From positions 1 to 30,860 of the forward strand of contig CAMLCX010000006.1 of the NCBI GenBank assembly GCA_946478635.1: a DNA stretch of 30,860 bases. Reading direction: 5' to 3'. Both the position numbers and the translations under genes were made by a program. This DNA is from an uncultured Pseudomonadota bacterium (GTDB lineage Bacteria; Desulfobacterota_B; Binatia; UBA9968). Shown piece after piece: positions 7,442-17,130 of this stretch. How positions within the stretch are numbered: position 1 is the stretch's first letter; the number at the start of each line of letters is the position of its first letter. The notes beneath the pieces were generated by a model, which worked only from the letters and a program-made list of their open reading frames with translations, was not told the DNA's origin and made no database searches.

Positions 7442-8233
7442 ATGCCATTTGAATACCTTCCCGTCATGGCGCAAAACTCCGCGCCCAGGCCGCCCCGCGT
7501 TTTAGCGACGCCAACGGCGCGGGCTTGGCTTCCCCTCGCAAAACCGGTGAGCGAATCGCGCGTGGCGTTGTTGAGCAGCGCAGCGCTTCGGCTGACCGAC
7601 CAGGAACCGTTTATTCCGCGCGAAGATTTGAGTTACCGGAGCGTACCGTCGGATCCGCGCAGTGGCACGATCACTATTGATCACCACTCGGGCATCGGCA
7701 CGGTGCCGAAACAGGATCCGGAAATCGTGTTTCCCCGCACCGTTCTCGCGGCACTGGCTGAAAATGGCACGATCGGCGCGCTTTCGCCGCTGCACTTTTC
7801 ATTCATGGGCGGCGTCCGCCGGCATCGGGAGATTGAGAACGAGCTTGCACCCGCGCTGGCCGACGAACTCGCCAAAGCGCACGTCGATCTCGCCCTGCTC
7901 GTTCCGTACTGACCTTTCTGCCATGAGACCGTCGGTCTCATCGCGCACGTGATCGAGGGACGCGGCATCGCCACGCTGGTGATCGGCACGGCGCACGACA
8001 TTATGCGCAAAGTCTCGCCGCCGCGAGCGGCGTTTGTCGATCATCCGGTCGGCAGGACATTCGGACCGCCGCATGAGCGCTCGCGCCACCAAACGGTTCT
8101 ATCGAGAGCCCTGGCGGAGTTGCCCAAATTTACTTTCACCGGCGAAATCCGCGATCTCGGCTGCCAGTGGTTGCCTGGCGGGAGCCGAGAATGGGAAGCG
8201 GAGCTGCGCGCCGAAATGCTCCATGACCGTTGA
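7442..8233 (+). CDS. Glycine/sarcosine/betaine reductase selenoprotein-B-like protein, Sec157 (in-frame TGA)
   Basis: Read through the TGA at 7910-7912, one frame runs from ATG 7442 to TGA 8231-8233 and gives 263 residues. Both halves match one family by recognition: N-terminal EYLPVMAQ, ATPTARAWLPLAKPVS, LLSSAALRLTDQ, DHHSGIGTVPKQDPEIVFPR and LHFSFMGGVRRHR; C-terminal HETVGLIAHVIEGRG, FVDHPVGRTFGPP and DLGCQWLPGGSREWE. The TGA falls exactly in the redox motif VPY-U-PFC-HE, a UxxC pair (Sec157, Cys160) as known for GrdB/PrdB relatives. A SECIS-like hairpin follows directly. No indel or other stop is present, which argues against decay. The redox substrate is unknown; true GrdB is larger and part of a complex, and no other Grd subunit lies here. 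Ribosome site weak (AAGG). Confidence 0.85.
7910..7941 (+). promoter_or_regulatory. UGA(Sec) codon with bacterial SECIS hairpin
   Basis: Ten bases after the TGA (7910-7912) an 8-bp perfect stem, ATGAGACC (7923-7930) with GGTCTCAT (7934-7941), closes a GTC loop (7931-7933). The apical loop begins 18 bases after the UGA and starts with G then U, which fits the general bSECIS rules (loop 16-37 bases away, G within the first two loop bases) bound by SelB. The hairpin lies inside coding sequence, as bacterial SECIS elements do. Confidence 0.78.
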
Positions 8234-8258
8234 CTCAAGGTAAATTTTAAGAGTTAAT
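8230..8258 (+). promoter_or_regulatory. Possible promoter of the tandem tctC genes
   Basis: TTGACT (8230-8235) overlaps the stop codon of the selenoprotein gene and is followed after 17 bases by GTTAAT (8253-8258; 4 of 6). The spacer is AT-rich. A start near 8265 would leave a leader of about 29 bases to ATG 8294. Plausible but unproven; read-through from upstream is the alternative. Confidence 0.42.
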
Positions 8259-8293
8259 TGCGAGCTAGAATACCCCGGACAAAGGAGCATTGA

Positions 8294-9316
8294 ATGTCGA
8301 AAAGTCTTATAAAAATTTGCGCACCATTGGCGTTGTCGCTAGCGCTGGTTTTGCCGGCCCAGGCAGCCGCGCCATTTTATGAAGGAAAGTCCATTCGCAT
8401 TATCGTCGGCTTCTCCGCGGGCGGCGGATTCGATACCTATTCCCGCCTGATCGGCCGCCATTTGAGCAGGCATATCCCCGGCAACCCGAGCGTCGTCGTC
8501 GAAAACATGCCCGGCGCCGCCAGTCTCGTGTCCGCCAATCACGTTTACAATGTTGCCAAACCCGATGGCCTTACAATCGTCAATTTTCACGGCAATCAGG
8601 TCATCAATCAGGTCATTGGCAAACCGGGCATTGAATTCGATGCGCGTAAGTTTGAGTACATCGGCATTCCGACCCAGGATAACGTCGCCTGCGCGTTCTA
8701 TAAGCCGAGCGGGATCACGACATTCGACAGCCTGCGAAATGCCAAGACGCCGGTTAAATTGGGCGGGGTCGCGCCGGGCGACACCACCTACAATACGGCA
8801 AAGCTTTTGATTGCGGCGCTCAAGCTACCGATCCAGCTCGTCGCCGGCTACAAAGGCACCGCGGAAGTGCGTCTCGCCGCAGAAGCCGGCGAAGTCGCCG
8901 GCGGCTGCTGGCAATGGGAGTCGATCAAATCGATCTGGCGTCAAGGACTGGATTCGGGCAATGTAGCGGTTGTCTTGCAGGTCAACGCCAAACCCCATCC
9001 CGAGCTGGCCAAAGTCCCCAATGCCGTCGATTTCGCACCCAATGAGAACGCTAAACTGCTCCTGAAGTTCGGCGGCCACGATCCGTCGGCGATCACCCGC
9101 CCCTACGCCGTCGCGCCGGGCACGCCCAAAGATCGGGTGCTACTGTTGCGCAAAGCCTTCGTGGAAACTCTGAAAGATCCGGAGTTTCTCGCCGATGCAA
9201 AAAAATCGCGCCTGGATACCGATCCGCTGACCGGCGAGCAGATCGACAAAATTGTCGCGGAGCTCTTCAAGATGGATGCGTCGCTCGTCAACCAATTAAA
9301 AGAGATTTTAAAGTAG
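8294..9316 (+). CDS. TctC/Bug-type periplasmic solute-binding protein (copy 1)
   Basis: A 340-residue tripartite tricarboxylate transporter (TTT) substrate-binding protein of the Bug/TctC family. A Sec signal peptide covers about residues 1-25 (hydrophobic APLALSLALVLPAQA, cleavage near AQA-A). The mature protein opens with FYEGKSIRIIVGFSAGGGFD, the family's first ligand-binding strand-loop, then DTYSR, HIPGNP and NMPGA, and later LVAGYKGTAEVRLA and PGTPKDRV. Such proteins usually capture carboxylates in the periplasm and deliver them to TctA/TctB; neither membrane subunit is present here, so it may work with a distant TctAB or as an orphan sensor. AAAGGAG lies 6-7 bases before ATG. Confidence 0.92.
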   Translation: MSKSLIKICAPLALSLALVLPAQAAAPFYEGKSIRIIVGFSAGGGFDTYSRLIGRHLSRHIPGNPSVVVENMPGAASLVSANHVYNVAKPDGLTIVNFHGNQVINQVIGKPGIEFDARKFEYIGIPTQDNVACAFYKPSGITTFDSLRNAKTPVKLGGVAPGDTTYNTAKLLIAALKLPIQLVAGYKGTAEVRLAAEAGEVAGGCWQWESIKSIWRQGLDSGNVAVVLQVNAKPHPELAKVPNAVDFAPNENAKLLLKFGGHDPSAITRPYAVAPGTPKDRVLLLRKAFVETLKDPEFLADAKKSRLDTDPLTGEQIDKIVAELFKMDASLVNQLKEILK

Positions 9317-9349
9317 GCGGCGAAAAAACTATCTCAACGAGGAAAAATC

Positions 9350-10366
9350 ATGAAACGAATCATCGGCAAGCTCACAATCCTTACCCTGTTCATCACCTCG
9401 GCTGTGGTCGAGGCCCAGGATATGTTTTACCGAGGCAAGTCTTTGAGGATTATCGTCGGAGCGTCCGCGGGCGGCGGTTACGACACCTACTCCCGCACAA
9501 TCGCCAGGCATATGGGTAAACATATTCCGGGCAATCCGGCAATCGTCGTCGACAACATGCCCGGCGCCGGTTTTTTGATTTCGGCCAATCACATGTACAA
9601 CGTCGCCAAACCGGACGGTCTGACCGTCGGTCACTTCATTGGCGGCCTCTTCCTGCAACAACTCCTAGGCAAGCCGGGCATAGAATTCGATGCACGCAAG
9701 TTTGAATATATGGGTGTACCCGCCCAGGATAATTACATGCTGGCCGTGCACAAGAGCACCGGCATCACCACCATTGATCAATGGCTGTCATTGAAGACAC
9801 CGGTCAAACTCGGAGGCGTCGGTGTCGGCTCGGCAACCGATGACATCCCCAAAGTGCTTGCCGCGGCCATTGGCTTACCCATGCAGCTCGTCTCCGGCTA
9901 CAAAGGCACTGCTGATGTGCGATTAGCATTTGATAGCCAGGAAGTTTTGGGCGTCTGCAATGCATGGGAATCCTTCAAAGCGACTTGGCGCAAAGAGCTT
10001 GATACGGGGGAGGCGATAATCGTATTGCAGAATACCGCGAAATCTCATCCCGAACAGTCCAAGGTGCCGCTGGCGATCAGTTACGCCAAAAACGAAGAGG
10101 GTCAGAGGCTCATTCGCGCCCTCGTTCATAGCGTCGGCCCAACGGCGCGACCCTATGTCTTACCTCCGGGCACGCCGAAAGATCGGGTGCAGATGCTCCG
10201 CAAAGCATTTATGGATACGGTAAAAGATCCCGATTTTATCGCCGACGCAACCAAGGCAAAACTCGATCTCAATCCTCTCGACGGCGCCGAGTTGGAGAGA
10301 AATGTCAAAGAAGTTTTTAATCTGGATCCGAAGCTGATCCCGCGGGCAAAAGAAATTCTGAAATAG
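9350..10366 (+). CDS. TctC/Bug-type periplasmic solute-binding protein (copy 2)
   Basis: A 338-residue paralogue of the preceding gene, 33 bases downstream, with about half its residues identical by eye over the whole mature length, so an older tandem duplication. The signal peptide covers about 1-22 (KLTILTLFITSAVVEA). Shared blocks include FYRGKSLRIIVG, SAGGGYDTYSR, HIPGNP, NMPGAG, GKPGIEFDARKFEY, LVSGYKGTADVRLA and PPGTPKDRV. Differences cluster in the central region 100-160, where ligand specificity is expected, so the pair may take different substrates (inference). GAGGA precedes ATG by about 7 bases. The gene ends 110 bases before the shared terminator; no TctA or TctB follows. Confidence 0.92.
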   Translation: MKRIIGKLTILTLFITSAVVEAQDMFYRGKSLRIIVGASAGGGYDTYSRTIARHMGKHIPGNPAIVVDNMPGAGFLISANHMYNVAKPDGLTVGHFIGGLFLQQLLGKPGIEFDARKFEYMGVPAQDNYMLAVHKSTGITTIDQWLSLKTPVKLGGVGVGSATDDIPKVLAAAIGLPMQLVSGYKGTADVRLAFDSQEVLGVCNAWESFKATWRKELDTGEAIIVLQNTAKSHPEQSKVPLAISYAKNEEGQRLIRALVHSVGPTARPYVLPPGTPKDRVQMLRKAFMDTVKDPDFIADATKAKLDLNPLDGAELERNVKEVFNLDPKLIPRAKEILK

Positions 10367-10475
10367 CCTGCGCCCTCATGTTTTGGCGAATGCGGCTTCT
10401 GAATGGGGCTGGCCAAGTCGCGGGGTACAAGAATACTTTTCTGAAGCGGCCTTTCTAAATTCGGCCCGTGAAACG

Positions 10476-10519
10476 AAAACAGCCCGCCGGATCCATGCGC
10501 GATCTCGGCGGGCTGTTTT
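10476..10519. terminator. Bidirectional intrinsic terminator
   Basis: Arms at 10478-10489 and 10506-10517 form a 12-bp GC-rich stem (AACAGCCCGCCG with its complement), extendable by A/T pairs outward and by a GATC/GATC helix inside. The plus strand ends in TTTTTT (10516-10521); the minus strand ends in TTTTCGTTT. It sits between the converging tctC copy 2 and rplQ, so it can end both the tctC transcript and the ribosomal super-operon. Confidence 0.9.
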
Positions 10520-10538
10520 TTATGAAGTATGACGAAGG

Positions 10539-10982
10539 TTAAGCCGCCGCTTGTTGCTTTTCCGCGGGCTGGCGGCGCGCGCGGCGGCGTTTCTTCCCTC
10601 CGCCTGCCGAACTCTCGTTGGTCGTTTCTCCGCCGACGAGCTCGATGATCGACATCTGCGCCGCATCGCCGTGCCGGATACCGATCTTGATGATACGGGT
10701 ATAGCCCCCGGGACGGTCTTTAAAACGCGGCCCGATGGTATCGAAGAGTTTTCTCACCACCGCCTTGTCCTGTACGATGCCGAGGGCTTGCCGGCGCGCG
10801 TGCAAATCGCCGCGCTTGCCGAGCGTGATCACGCGATCCACCCAGCGGCGTAGTTCCTTTGCTTTGGGATCCGTGGTGCGGATCTTCTCCTCGCGCAACA
10901 AGGCGGTGATGAGGTTGCGCATGAGCGCCCAACGGTGCGCCGAGTTGCGGCTGAGCTGTCTACCCGATTTGAGATGGCGCAT
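10539..10982 (-). CDS. rplQ: 50S ribosomal protein L17
   Basis: L17 binds 23S rRNA near the tunnel exit. The conserved N-terminus (MRHLKSGR, LSRNSAHRWAL) and the LITALLREEKIRTTDPKAKE block are clear. At 147 residues it is about 20 longer than the E. coli protein because of a basic, alanine- and glutamine-rich tail (GGGKKRRRARRQPAEKQQ) after residue 120. It is the last gene of the super-operon, 3 bases after rpoA, followed by the bidirectional terminator. Confidence 0.97.
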   Translation of the reverse strand: MRHLKSGRQLSRNSAHRWALMRNLITALLREEKIRTTDPKAKELRRWVDRVITLGKRGDLHARRQALGIVQDKAVVRKLFDTIGPRFKDRPGGYTRIIKIGIRHGDAAQMSIIELVGGETTNESSAGGGKKRRRARRQPAEKQQAAA

Positions 10983-10985
10983 GGT

Positions 10986-12014
10986 TCAAACCGTCTCCTT
11001 CTCGGCGGCGCGCTTGCGCGCGTCGATCTCTTCACGGGACGGGAAATGATCGACTTTCATTCCCAGCTCCAGCCCCATTTCCTTGAGAATTTCCTTGATC
11101 TCGTTGAGCGATTTGTGGCCGAAGTTTTTGGTGCGCAGCATTTCTTGCTCGCTTTTTTGCACCAATTCGCCGATATATTTGATATCGGCGTTTTGCAGGC
11201 AATTCTGCGAGCGCACGGAAAACTCCAGCTCGTCGACGCTGCGAAAGAGGTTCTCGTTGAGCGGCACCGGCGGTCCGTCTTCTTTCTTCTCGGCGCGCGG
11301 CTCGTCTTGAAAATTGACGAAGATGCTCACCTGATCCTGCAGAATCTTTGCGGCGTAGGCCATGGCGTCGTCCGGTTTGACGCTGCCGTCGGTGTGGACT
11401 TCGAAAACCACCCGGTCATAATCTGTGCGCTGGGCGACGCGGGCATTGGCGACATTGAAGTTGACCTTCTGCACGGGCGAGAATATCGCATCGATAAAAA
11501 TCGTGTCGACCGGCGCGCCCTCTTCTTTATTGCGCTCGGCCGGCACGTAGCCGCGGCCGAGTTTGGCGAGCATCTCGACTTCGAGCTTGGCGTCGCGCGA
11601 CAGCGTGGCGATCTTATGGTCGGGATTCAAGATCTCAACCGACGGCGGGGCGATGATGTCCTTGGCGTAAACCGTTCCGGGCCCTTTGGAGTCGATCTTG
11701 AGAGTCTGCTGTTCACTTTCGCTTAGCCGCAGGCGGATCTCTTTCAAATTGAGGATAATATCGGCCACGTCTTCGGTCACGCCGGGCACCGTGGAGAACT
11801 CGTGCAGGATCCCCTTGATGCGCACGGCCACGATGGACGCGCCCATCAGCGAGGACAGCAAAATCCGCCGCAGTGAATTCCCGATGGTCTGGCCGAACCC
11901 TCGCTCAAACGGTTCGGCGTAAAACTTTCCATAGGTTGGCGTCAGAGTTTTCTCTTCCACCTCCAGTTGTCGAGGTTTAATCAATTCCGTCCAATGCTTA
12001 TACATTGTCGACAT
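10986..12014 (-). CDS. rpoA: RNA polymerase alpha subunit
   Basis: 342 residues. The N-terminal assembly domain (about 1-240) has [20 protein letters not shown], which nucleates alpha dimer formation and contacts beta and beta-prime. A short charged linker (241-256, AEKKEDGPP) leads to the C-terminal DNA- and activator-binding domain, 258-322, with SVRSQNCL (Arg268 corresponds to the UP-element-contacting Arg265 of E. coli). A charged tail of 20 residues follows. ATG 12014 is preferred over TTG 12026 because GGGAG lies 5 bases upstream. It is placed between rpsD (20 bases) and rplQ (3 bases), the usual alpha-operon order. Confidence 0.98.
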   Translation of the reverse strand: MSTMYKHWTELIKPRQLEVEEKTLTPTYGKFYAEPFERGFGQTIGNSLRRILLSSLMGASIVAVRIKGILHEFSTVPGVTEDVADIILNLKEIRLRLSESEQQTLKIDSKGPGTVYAKDIIAPPSVEILNPDHKIATLSRDAKLEVEMLAKLGRGYVPAERNKEEGAPVDTIFIDAIFSPVQKVNFNVANARVAQRTDYDRVVFEVHTDGSVKPDDAMAYAAKILQDQVSIFVNFQDEPRAEKKEDGPPVPLNENLFRSVDELEFSVRSQNCLQNADIKYIGELVQKSEQEMLRTKNFGHKSLNEIKEILKEMGLELGMKVDHFPSREEIDARKRAAEKETV

Positions 12015-12034
12015 AGCGTCTCCCAATATCGAAC

Positions 12035-12661
12035 TTACTTTGAATACAATTCGACAATCAGTTTTTCGTTGATGGGCATGGTCACATCGCTGCGCGACGG
12101 CAGAATCTTGATTCTCCCGCTAAGCGTATCGCGATCGACTTCCGCCCAATCCGGAACACCGCGCCGCTGTGCGCCTTCCATCGCCGACAGCACTCGGCCG
12201 ATTTGGCGGCTTTGCTCCTTCACCGAAATCACATCCCCGGCGCGGACGGTGTAGGAGGGAATATTGGTCTTCTTTCCGTTCACTAAAATATGGCCGTGCC
12301 GAACCAAAGTCCGAGCTTCGGCGCGTGAGCTGGCAAACCCGAGCCGATAGGCGACGTTGTCCAGCCGCCGTTCGAGCAACACCAACAAAGTCTCGCCGGT
12401 AATGCCTTTCCTGCGGTTAGCTTCGGCAAAGGTGCGGCGAAACTGATTCTCCAGCAAGCCGTACATGCGTTTGACCTTCTGCTTCTCGCGCAGCTGGATG
12501 CTGTACTCGGAAAATTTCGGCCGGCCCTGGCCGTGTTGTCCCGGCGGATAGTTGCGTCTTTCGATCGCGCATTTGTCCGTATAACAGCGCTCGCCCTTGA
12601 GAAAGAGCTTCAAATTCTCGCGCCTGCAGAGCCGGCACACAGAGTCTGTGTATCTAGCCAA
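12035..12661 (-). CDS. rpsD: 30S ribosomal protein S4, zinc-binding form
   Basis: 208 residues, the normal length. S4 starts 30S assembly by binding the 5' domain of 16S rRNA and can repress alpha-operon translation in E. coli. The N-terminus keeps four cysteines (9, 12, 26, 31: CRLC and CYTDKC), the zinc C+ form. The S4 RNA-binding domain is seen at [20 protein letters not shown] and [10 protein letters not shown]. It lies 20 bases before rpoA and 21 bases after rpsK. Confidence 0.98.
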   Translation of the reverse strand: MARYTDSVCRLCRRENLKLFLKGERCYTDKCAIERRNYPPGQHGQGRPKFSEYSIQLREKQKVKRMYGLLENQFRRTFAEANRRKGITGETLLVLLERRLDNVAYRLGFASSRAEARTLVRHGHILVNGKKTNIPSYTVRAGDVISVKEQSRQIGRVLSAMEGAQRRGVPDWAEVDRDTLSGRIKILPSRSDVTMPINEKLIVELYSK

Positions 12662-12682
12662 TCTTCTTCCTCCTAATCATGA

Positions 12683-13123
12683 TCACACGCGCCGTCGCTT
12701 CGGCGGACGGCAGCCGTTATGCGGAATCGGAGTTACATCCTTGATCAAGCTGATATTGATGCCCGCGGATTGCAGCGCCCGCAGCGCCGACTCCCGTCCT
12801 GCGCCGGGACCGCGCACAAAAATCTGCACGCTCCGCAAGCCATGATCCATCGCTTTCTTGGCCGCGCTATCGGCCGCCTGCTGGGCCGCGAACGGCGTTC
12901 CCTTGCGCGAGCCCTTGAATCCCATGGCGCCCGCGCTCGACCAGGAAATGACATTACCCTGGTAGTCGGTGATCGTGACGATCGTGTTGTTGAATGTCGA
13001 GTGAATATGCACCACTCCTTCGGCAATGTTCTTTCGCCCGCGCTTGCGGCGCGCCGCCCGCTCGGCGGCTTTTGCATCGGCCGGTCCTTCGACTTTTTGT
13101 TTCTCGTCAGTCGCCTCTGCCAT
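12683..13123 (-). CDS. rpsK: 30S ribosomal protein S11
   Basis: 146 residues. The conserved core begins at about residue 30 ([38 protein letters not shown]) and ends with [18 protein letters not shown], which forms part of the platform near the Shine-Dalgarno helix. A charged, alanine-rich N-terminal stretch (1-28, [20 protein letters not shown]) makes it about 17 residues longer than the E. coli protein. It sits 12 bases after rpsM. Confidence 0.98.
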   Translation of the reverse strand: MAEATDEKQKVEGPADAKAAERAARRKRGRKNIAEGVVHIHSTFNNTIVTITDYQGNVISWSSAGAMGFKGSRKGTPFAAQQAADSAAKKAMDHGLRSVQIFVRGPGAGRESALRALQSAGINISLIKDVTPIPHNGCRPPKRRRV

Positions 13124-13135
13124 GATGTACTCCTC

Positions 13136-13519
13136 TTAACCCTTAGACGGCGCCTGCTTCTTGCCGGCAACCGTTTTGCGCGGTCCCTTGCGGGTGCGCG
13201 CGTTGGTGTGCGTCCGCTGGCCGTGCACCGGCAGATTCCTCCGGTGACGCAAGCCGCGATACGAGCCCATATCGAGGTGGCGCTTGATGTTGCCGGTCAC
13301 GTCGCGCCTGAGATCGCCTTCGACTTTGTAGCTCTGATCCATAGCCTGGCGGATCTTAACCACATCATCATCGCTCAAATCATCGCTCTTGAGATCCAGC
13401 GAGATGCCAGCCTGCCCGAGAATGTCGCGCGAGGCGCTGAGGCCGATGCCATAGATGTAGGTCAACGCCACTTCCATTCTTTTACTCTTGGGCAAGTCTA
13501 CGCCTGCGATACGTGCCAT
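13136..13519 (-). CDS. rpsM: 30S ribosomal protein S13
   Basis: 127 residues. [20 protein letters not shown] and the helix-two-turn-helix [14 protein letters not shown] are typical, as is the basic tail [20 protein letters not shown] that reaches the P-site tRNA and contacts the 50S through bridges B1a/b. The length fits the family. It follows rpmJ by 49 bases and precedes rpsK, the standard alpha-operon start. Confidence 0.98.
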   Translation of the reverse strand: MARIAGVDLPKSKRMEVALTYIYGIGLSASRDILGQAGISLDLKSDDLSDDDVVKIRQAMDQSYKVEGDLRRDVTGNIKRHLDMGSYRGLRHRRNLPVHGQRTHTNARTRKGPRKTVAGKKQAPSKG

Positions 13520-13568
13520 ACTTTCACTCCGTTCGAAGTTTCATTGCGTTGCGAAGCGAGTCGTTCCA

Positions 13569-13682
13569 TTAACCTTGTCGCTGCTTGTGCTTGGTGTTTT
13601 CGCACAGCACCCGCACCACGCCCTTGCGCCGAATCACCTTGCACTTGCTGCAAATCTTTTTTACCGATGCTCTTACCTTCAC
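13569..13682 (-). CDS. rpmJ: 50S ribosomal protein L36, zinc-binding form
   Basis: A 37-residue frame on the minus strand reads [20 protein letters not shown] followed by [17 protein letters not shown], an unmistakable L36. The zinc ligands Cys11, Cys14, Cys27 and His32 are all present (C+ type). The start codon is GTG (13680-13682), supported by GGAG five bases upstream. It lies 15 bases after infA and 49 before rpsM, its classic slot. It is easily missed because it is short and starts with GTG. Confidence 0.97.
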   Translation of the reverse strand: MKVRASVKKICSKCKVIRRKGVVRVLCENTKHKQRQG

Positions 13683-13697
13683 GTCTGCTCCTAAAGC

Positions 13698-13916
13698 TTA
13701 ACGCTCGCGGAAAATGATGCGACCCCGCGCCAAATCATACGGCGACAGCTCGATCTTCACTTTGTCGCCCGGGAGAATTTTTATATAATGCATGCGCATC
13801 TTACCGGAAATATGCGCCAGCACTTTGTGCCCATTTTCCAGCTGCACCCGGAACATCGCGTTGGGCAAAGTTTCCAATACCGTGCCGGTTACTTCGATCG
13901 CGTCTTCTTTTGGCAT
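13698..13916 (-). CDS. infA: Translation initiation factor IF-1
   Basis: 72 residues, exactly the usual size of this OB-fold factor, which binds the 30S A site during initiation. Typical segments are [40 protein letters not shown] and [13 protein letters not shown]. It lies between map and rpmJ, as in many non-enteric bacteria where infA is part of the spc-alpha block. Confidence 0.98.
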   Translation of the reverse strand: MPKEDAIEVTGTVLETLPNAMFRVQLENGHKVLAHISGKMRMHYIKILPGDKVKIELSPYDLARGRIIFRER

Positions 13917-13947
13917 AGGAAGCCTGCCTGCTCTACTGCTCCTCTAA

Positions 13948-14706
13948 CTAAATCTGACTCAAGATAAATGGCCCGTCTTTGGTGATCGCAACCGAATGTT
14001 CAAAATGGGCGGCTAAACTACCATCTTTCGTTACAGCCGTCCATCCATCGTCCTTTATTTCGACTTCATAGCCGCCGATGTTCACCATGGGTTCGATGGC
14101 TAGAACCATTCCTTCTTTCAATCGAAGCCCGCGCTCAGGCTCGCCGTAATTGGGCACCGGCGGTTCTTCATGCAACTTCTTACCGATGCCGTGGCCGACG
14201 AACGCGCGGACCACCGCATAACCCGCGCTCTCGGCAACTTTTTGCACCGCTGCGCCCAAATCCCCCAGCCGCTTTCCCTCGTGCAGTTGCTCGATGCCCT
14301 TGTAGAGCGACTGCTCGGTCACGTCCATCAGCCGCTGCGCTTCCTCGCTCACTTTGCCGACGCCCACCGTAATCGCCGAGTCGCCGTAAAATCCCTCGAA
14401 GATCACTCCATAGTCGAGTCCGATGATATCGCCCTCGCGCAGCCCGCGGTTTGACGGGATGCCATGCACGATCTCCTCATTGATCGAAGCGCATAAGCAG
14501 CGCGGATAGACGCGCCCCGCGACGCTGTATCCTTTGAACGCGGGAATCGCGTTTTTCTTTAACGTCAGTTCCTCGGCTACGGCATCGAGGTCAAGCGTCG
14601 TGACACCGGGAGCCACGCGCCGCTTTAACTCTTGCAGCACCTCCGCGACAATCACGTTCGCCCGCCTCATGATCTCGATTTCTCGAGGCGACTTGAGCGA
14701 TATCAC
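13948..14706 (-). CDS. map: Methionine aminopeptidase type I
   Basis: 252 residues of the pita-bread fold enzyme that removes the initiator Met from new proteins. All five metal ligands are visible: Asp98 (GLDYG), Asp109 (FYGDSA), His172 (VGHGIG), Glu205 (AIEPM) and Glu236 (HFEHS). His81 (VHGIP) and His179 (KLHEEP) are the catalytic-site histidines. There is no N-terminal zinc finger, so it is MetAP-Ia. ATG overlaps the adk stop by four bases (ATGA), indicating translational coupling in the secY-adk-map-infA segment. Confidence 0.98.
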   Translation of the reverse strand: MISLKSPREIEIMRRANVIVAEVLQELKRRVAPGVTTLDLDAVAEELTLKKNAIPAFKGYSVAGRVYPRCLCASINEEIVHGIPSNRGLREGDIIGLDYGVIFEGFYGDSAITVGVGKVSEEAQRLMDVTEQSLYKGIEQLHEGKRLGDLGAAVQKVAESAGYAVVRAFVGHGIGKKLHEEPPVPNYGEPERGLRLKEGMVLAIEPMVNIGGYEVEIKDDGWTAVTKDGSLAAHFEHSVAITKDGPFILSQI

Positions 14707-15368
14707 GCAACTACATCTCCCAACGCCCCCCGGATCCGGGTGCGGATTTCGTCAATCGCGCCCACTCCATCAATCTCCCGTAGCAAATCGCGCTGGCGGT
14801 AGTAATGGACCAGGGGCGCGGTTTGGTTCTCGTAGACCTTTAACCGATTGGCGATCGTCTCTTCTTCATCGTCATGGCGCTGGTAAAGCTCGCCGCCGCA
14901 GAGATCGCATACGCCCGCCTTTTTTGACGGGCTGAATTTCACGTGCGACAGGGTGCCGCATTCCTTGCAGCTGCGTCGACCCGCGAGCCGTTCGATGATC
15001 ATCGCGCGCGGCACTTGCACCGACAACACGCGGTTGAGGCTCAAGCCCATCTGTTTCAGTATCGCATCGAGGCTCTCGGCTTGCGGAATCGTCCTCGGAA
15101 AACCATCGAGAATAAAACCGCTCTCGCAGTCTTTCTCTTTCAAGCGCTCGGCGACCAACTTGACGATCACATCGTCCGGCACCAAAGCGCCGCTATCGAG
15201 GTACTGCGCCGCCTCTTTGCCCAGCGGAGTCTTTTCCGCCACCGCCTTGCGCAAAATATCACCGGTTGAGATCTGGCAAGCGGCAAATTCTTCCTGAAGC
15301 AACTTTGCCTGGGTTCCCTTGCCGGCGCCTGGAGGCCCCAGCAACACGACGCGCGCGCCCCTGGCCAC
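14703..15368 (-). CDS. adk: Adenylate kinase, zinc-LID long form
   Basis: 221 residues. It interconverts ATP + AMP with 2 ADP. The P-loop GPPGAGKGT is at 11-19, the AMP-binding region CQISTGDILR at 31-40 and GFPRT at 89-93, and the long LID carries a four-cysteine zinc site (Cys134, 137, 154, 157) followed by RHDDEEETI. The start is GTG 15366-15368, 4 bases after secY, with AGGGG nine bases upstream. The position between secY and map is standard for this operon type. Confidence 0.97.
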   Translation of the reverse strand: MARGARVVLLGPPGAGKGTQAKLLQEEFAACQISTGDILRKAVAEKTPLGKEAAQYLDSGALVPDDVIVKLVAERLKEKDCESGFILDGFPRTIPQAESLDAILKQMGLSLNRVLSVQVPRAMIIERLAGRRSCKECGTLSHVKFSPSKKAGVCDLCGGELYQRHDDEEETIANRLKVYENQTAPLVHYYRQRDLLREIDGVGAIDEIRTRIRGALGDVVA

Positions 15369-15372
15369 TACC

Positions 15373-16675
<1,303 letters not shown>

Positions 16676-16683
<8 letters not shown>

Positions 16684-17128
16684 GAATCGCAATCAACTCC
16701 GCTTTGCCGCCGGCGGCTTCGATCTTTTCTTTCGCCTTGGCGGAAAAGCCATGCGCCTTGATCGTCAAAGCCTTGCTCAGCGCACCGTCGCCAAGAACCT
16801 TGACGCGCCGGTTCTTGCCGCTGACATAGCCGTGCTCGATGAGCGTTTCCGGTGTTACTTCCGTGCCGACTGCAAAAGTTTCCAGTTGGCCAAGATTGAC
16901 TACAGACATTTCAATTCGAAATGGATTGTGAAAACCGCGTTTTGGCAAACGCCGCTGGAGTGGCATCTGCCCGCCTTCAAATCCGGGCTTCGTGTTGCCG
17001 CCGGAGCGCGCGCCCTGGCCTTTGTGGCCACGACCGGAAGTTTTACCATGCCCCGAGCCGTCGCCTCGGCCGACGCGTTTTCTTTTCCTGTTTGAGCCTG
17101 CTGCCGGCTTTAAATCATCGAGTTTCAT
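16676..17128 (-). CDS. rplO: 50S ribosomal protein L15
   Basis: 150 residues. The glycine/basic N-terminal extension ([40 protein letters not shown]) threads into 23S rRNA; the C-terminal globular part ends [15 protein letters not shown] with [20 protein letters not shown]. It begins only 2 bases after the rpsE stop, so there is no rpmD in its usual place, and its own stop overlaps the secY start. Confidence 0.98.
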
Positions 17129-17130
17129 GA

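Noticed and set aside
7910..7912. TGA as a simple nonsense mutation making a pseudogene
   Set aside because: The downstream frame is intact for 106 codons, the position is the redox site of the family, and a SECIS-like hairpin follows; kept only as the alternative explanation.
10935..11726. Plus-strand ORF of 263 residues opposite rpoA
   Set aside because: Antisense shadow of a conserved alpha subunit gene; no recognisable domain.
12719..13717. Long plus-strand ORF of 332 residues across rpsK and rpsM
   Set aside because: It is antisense to certain ribosomal protein genes, has no family resemblance and is a by-product of GC-rich codon bias.
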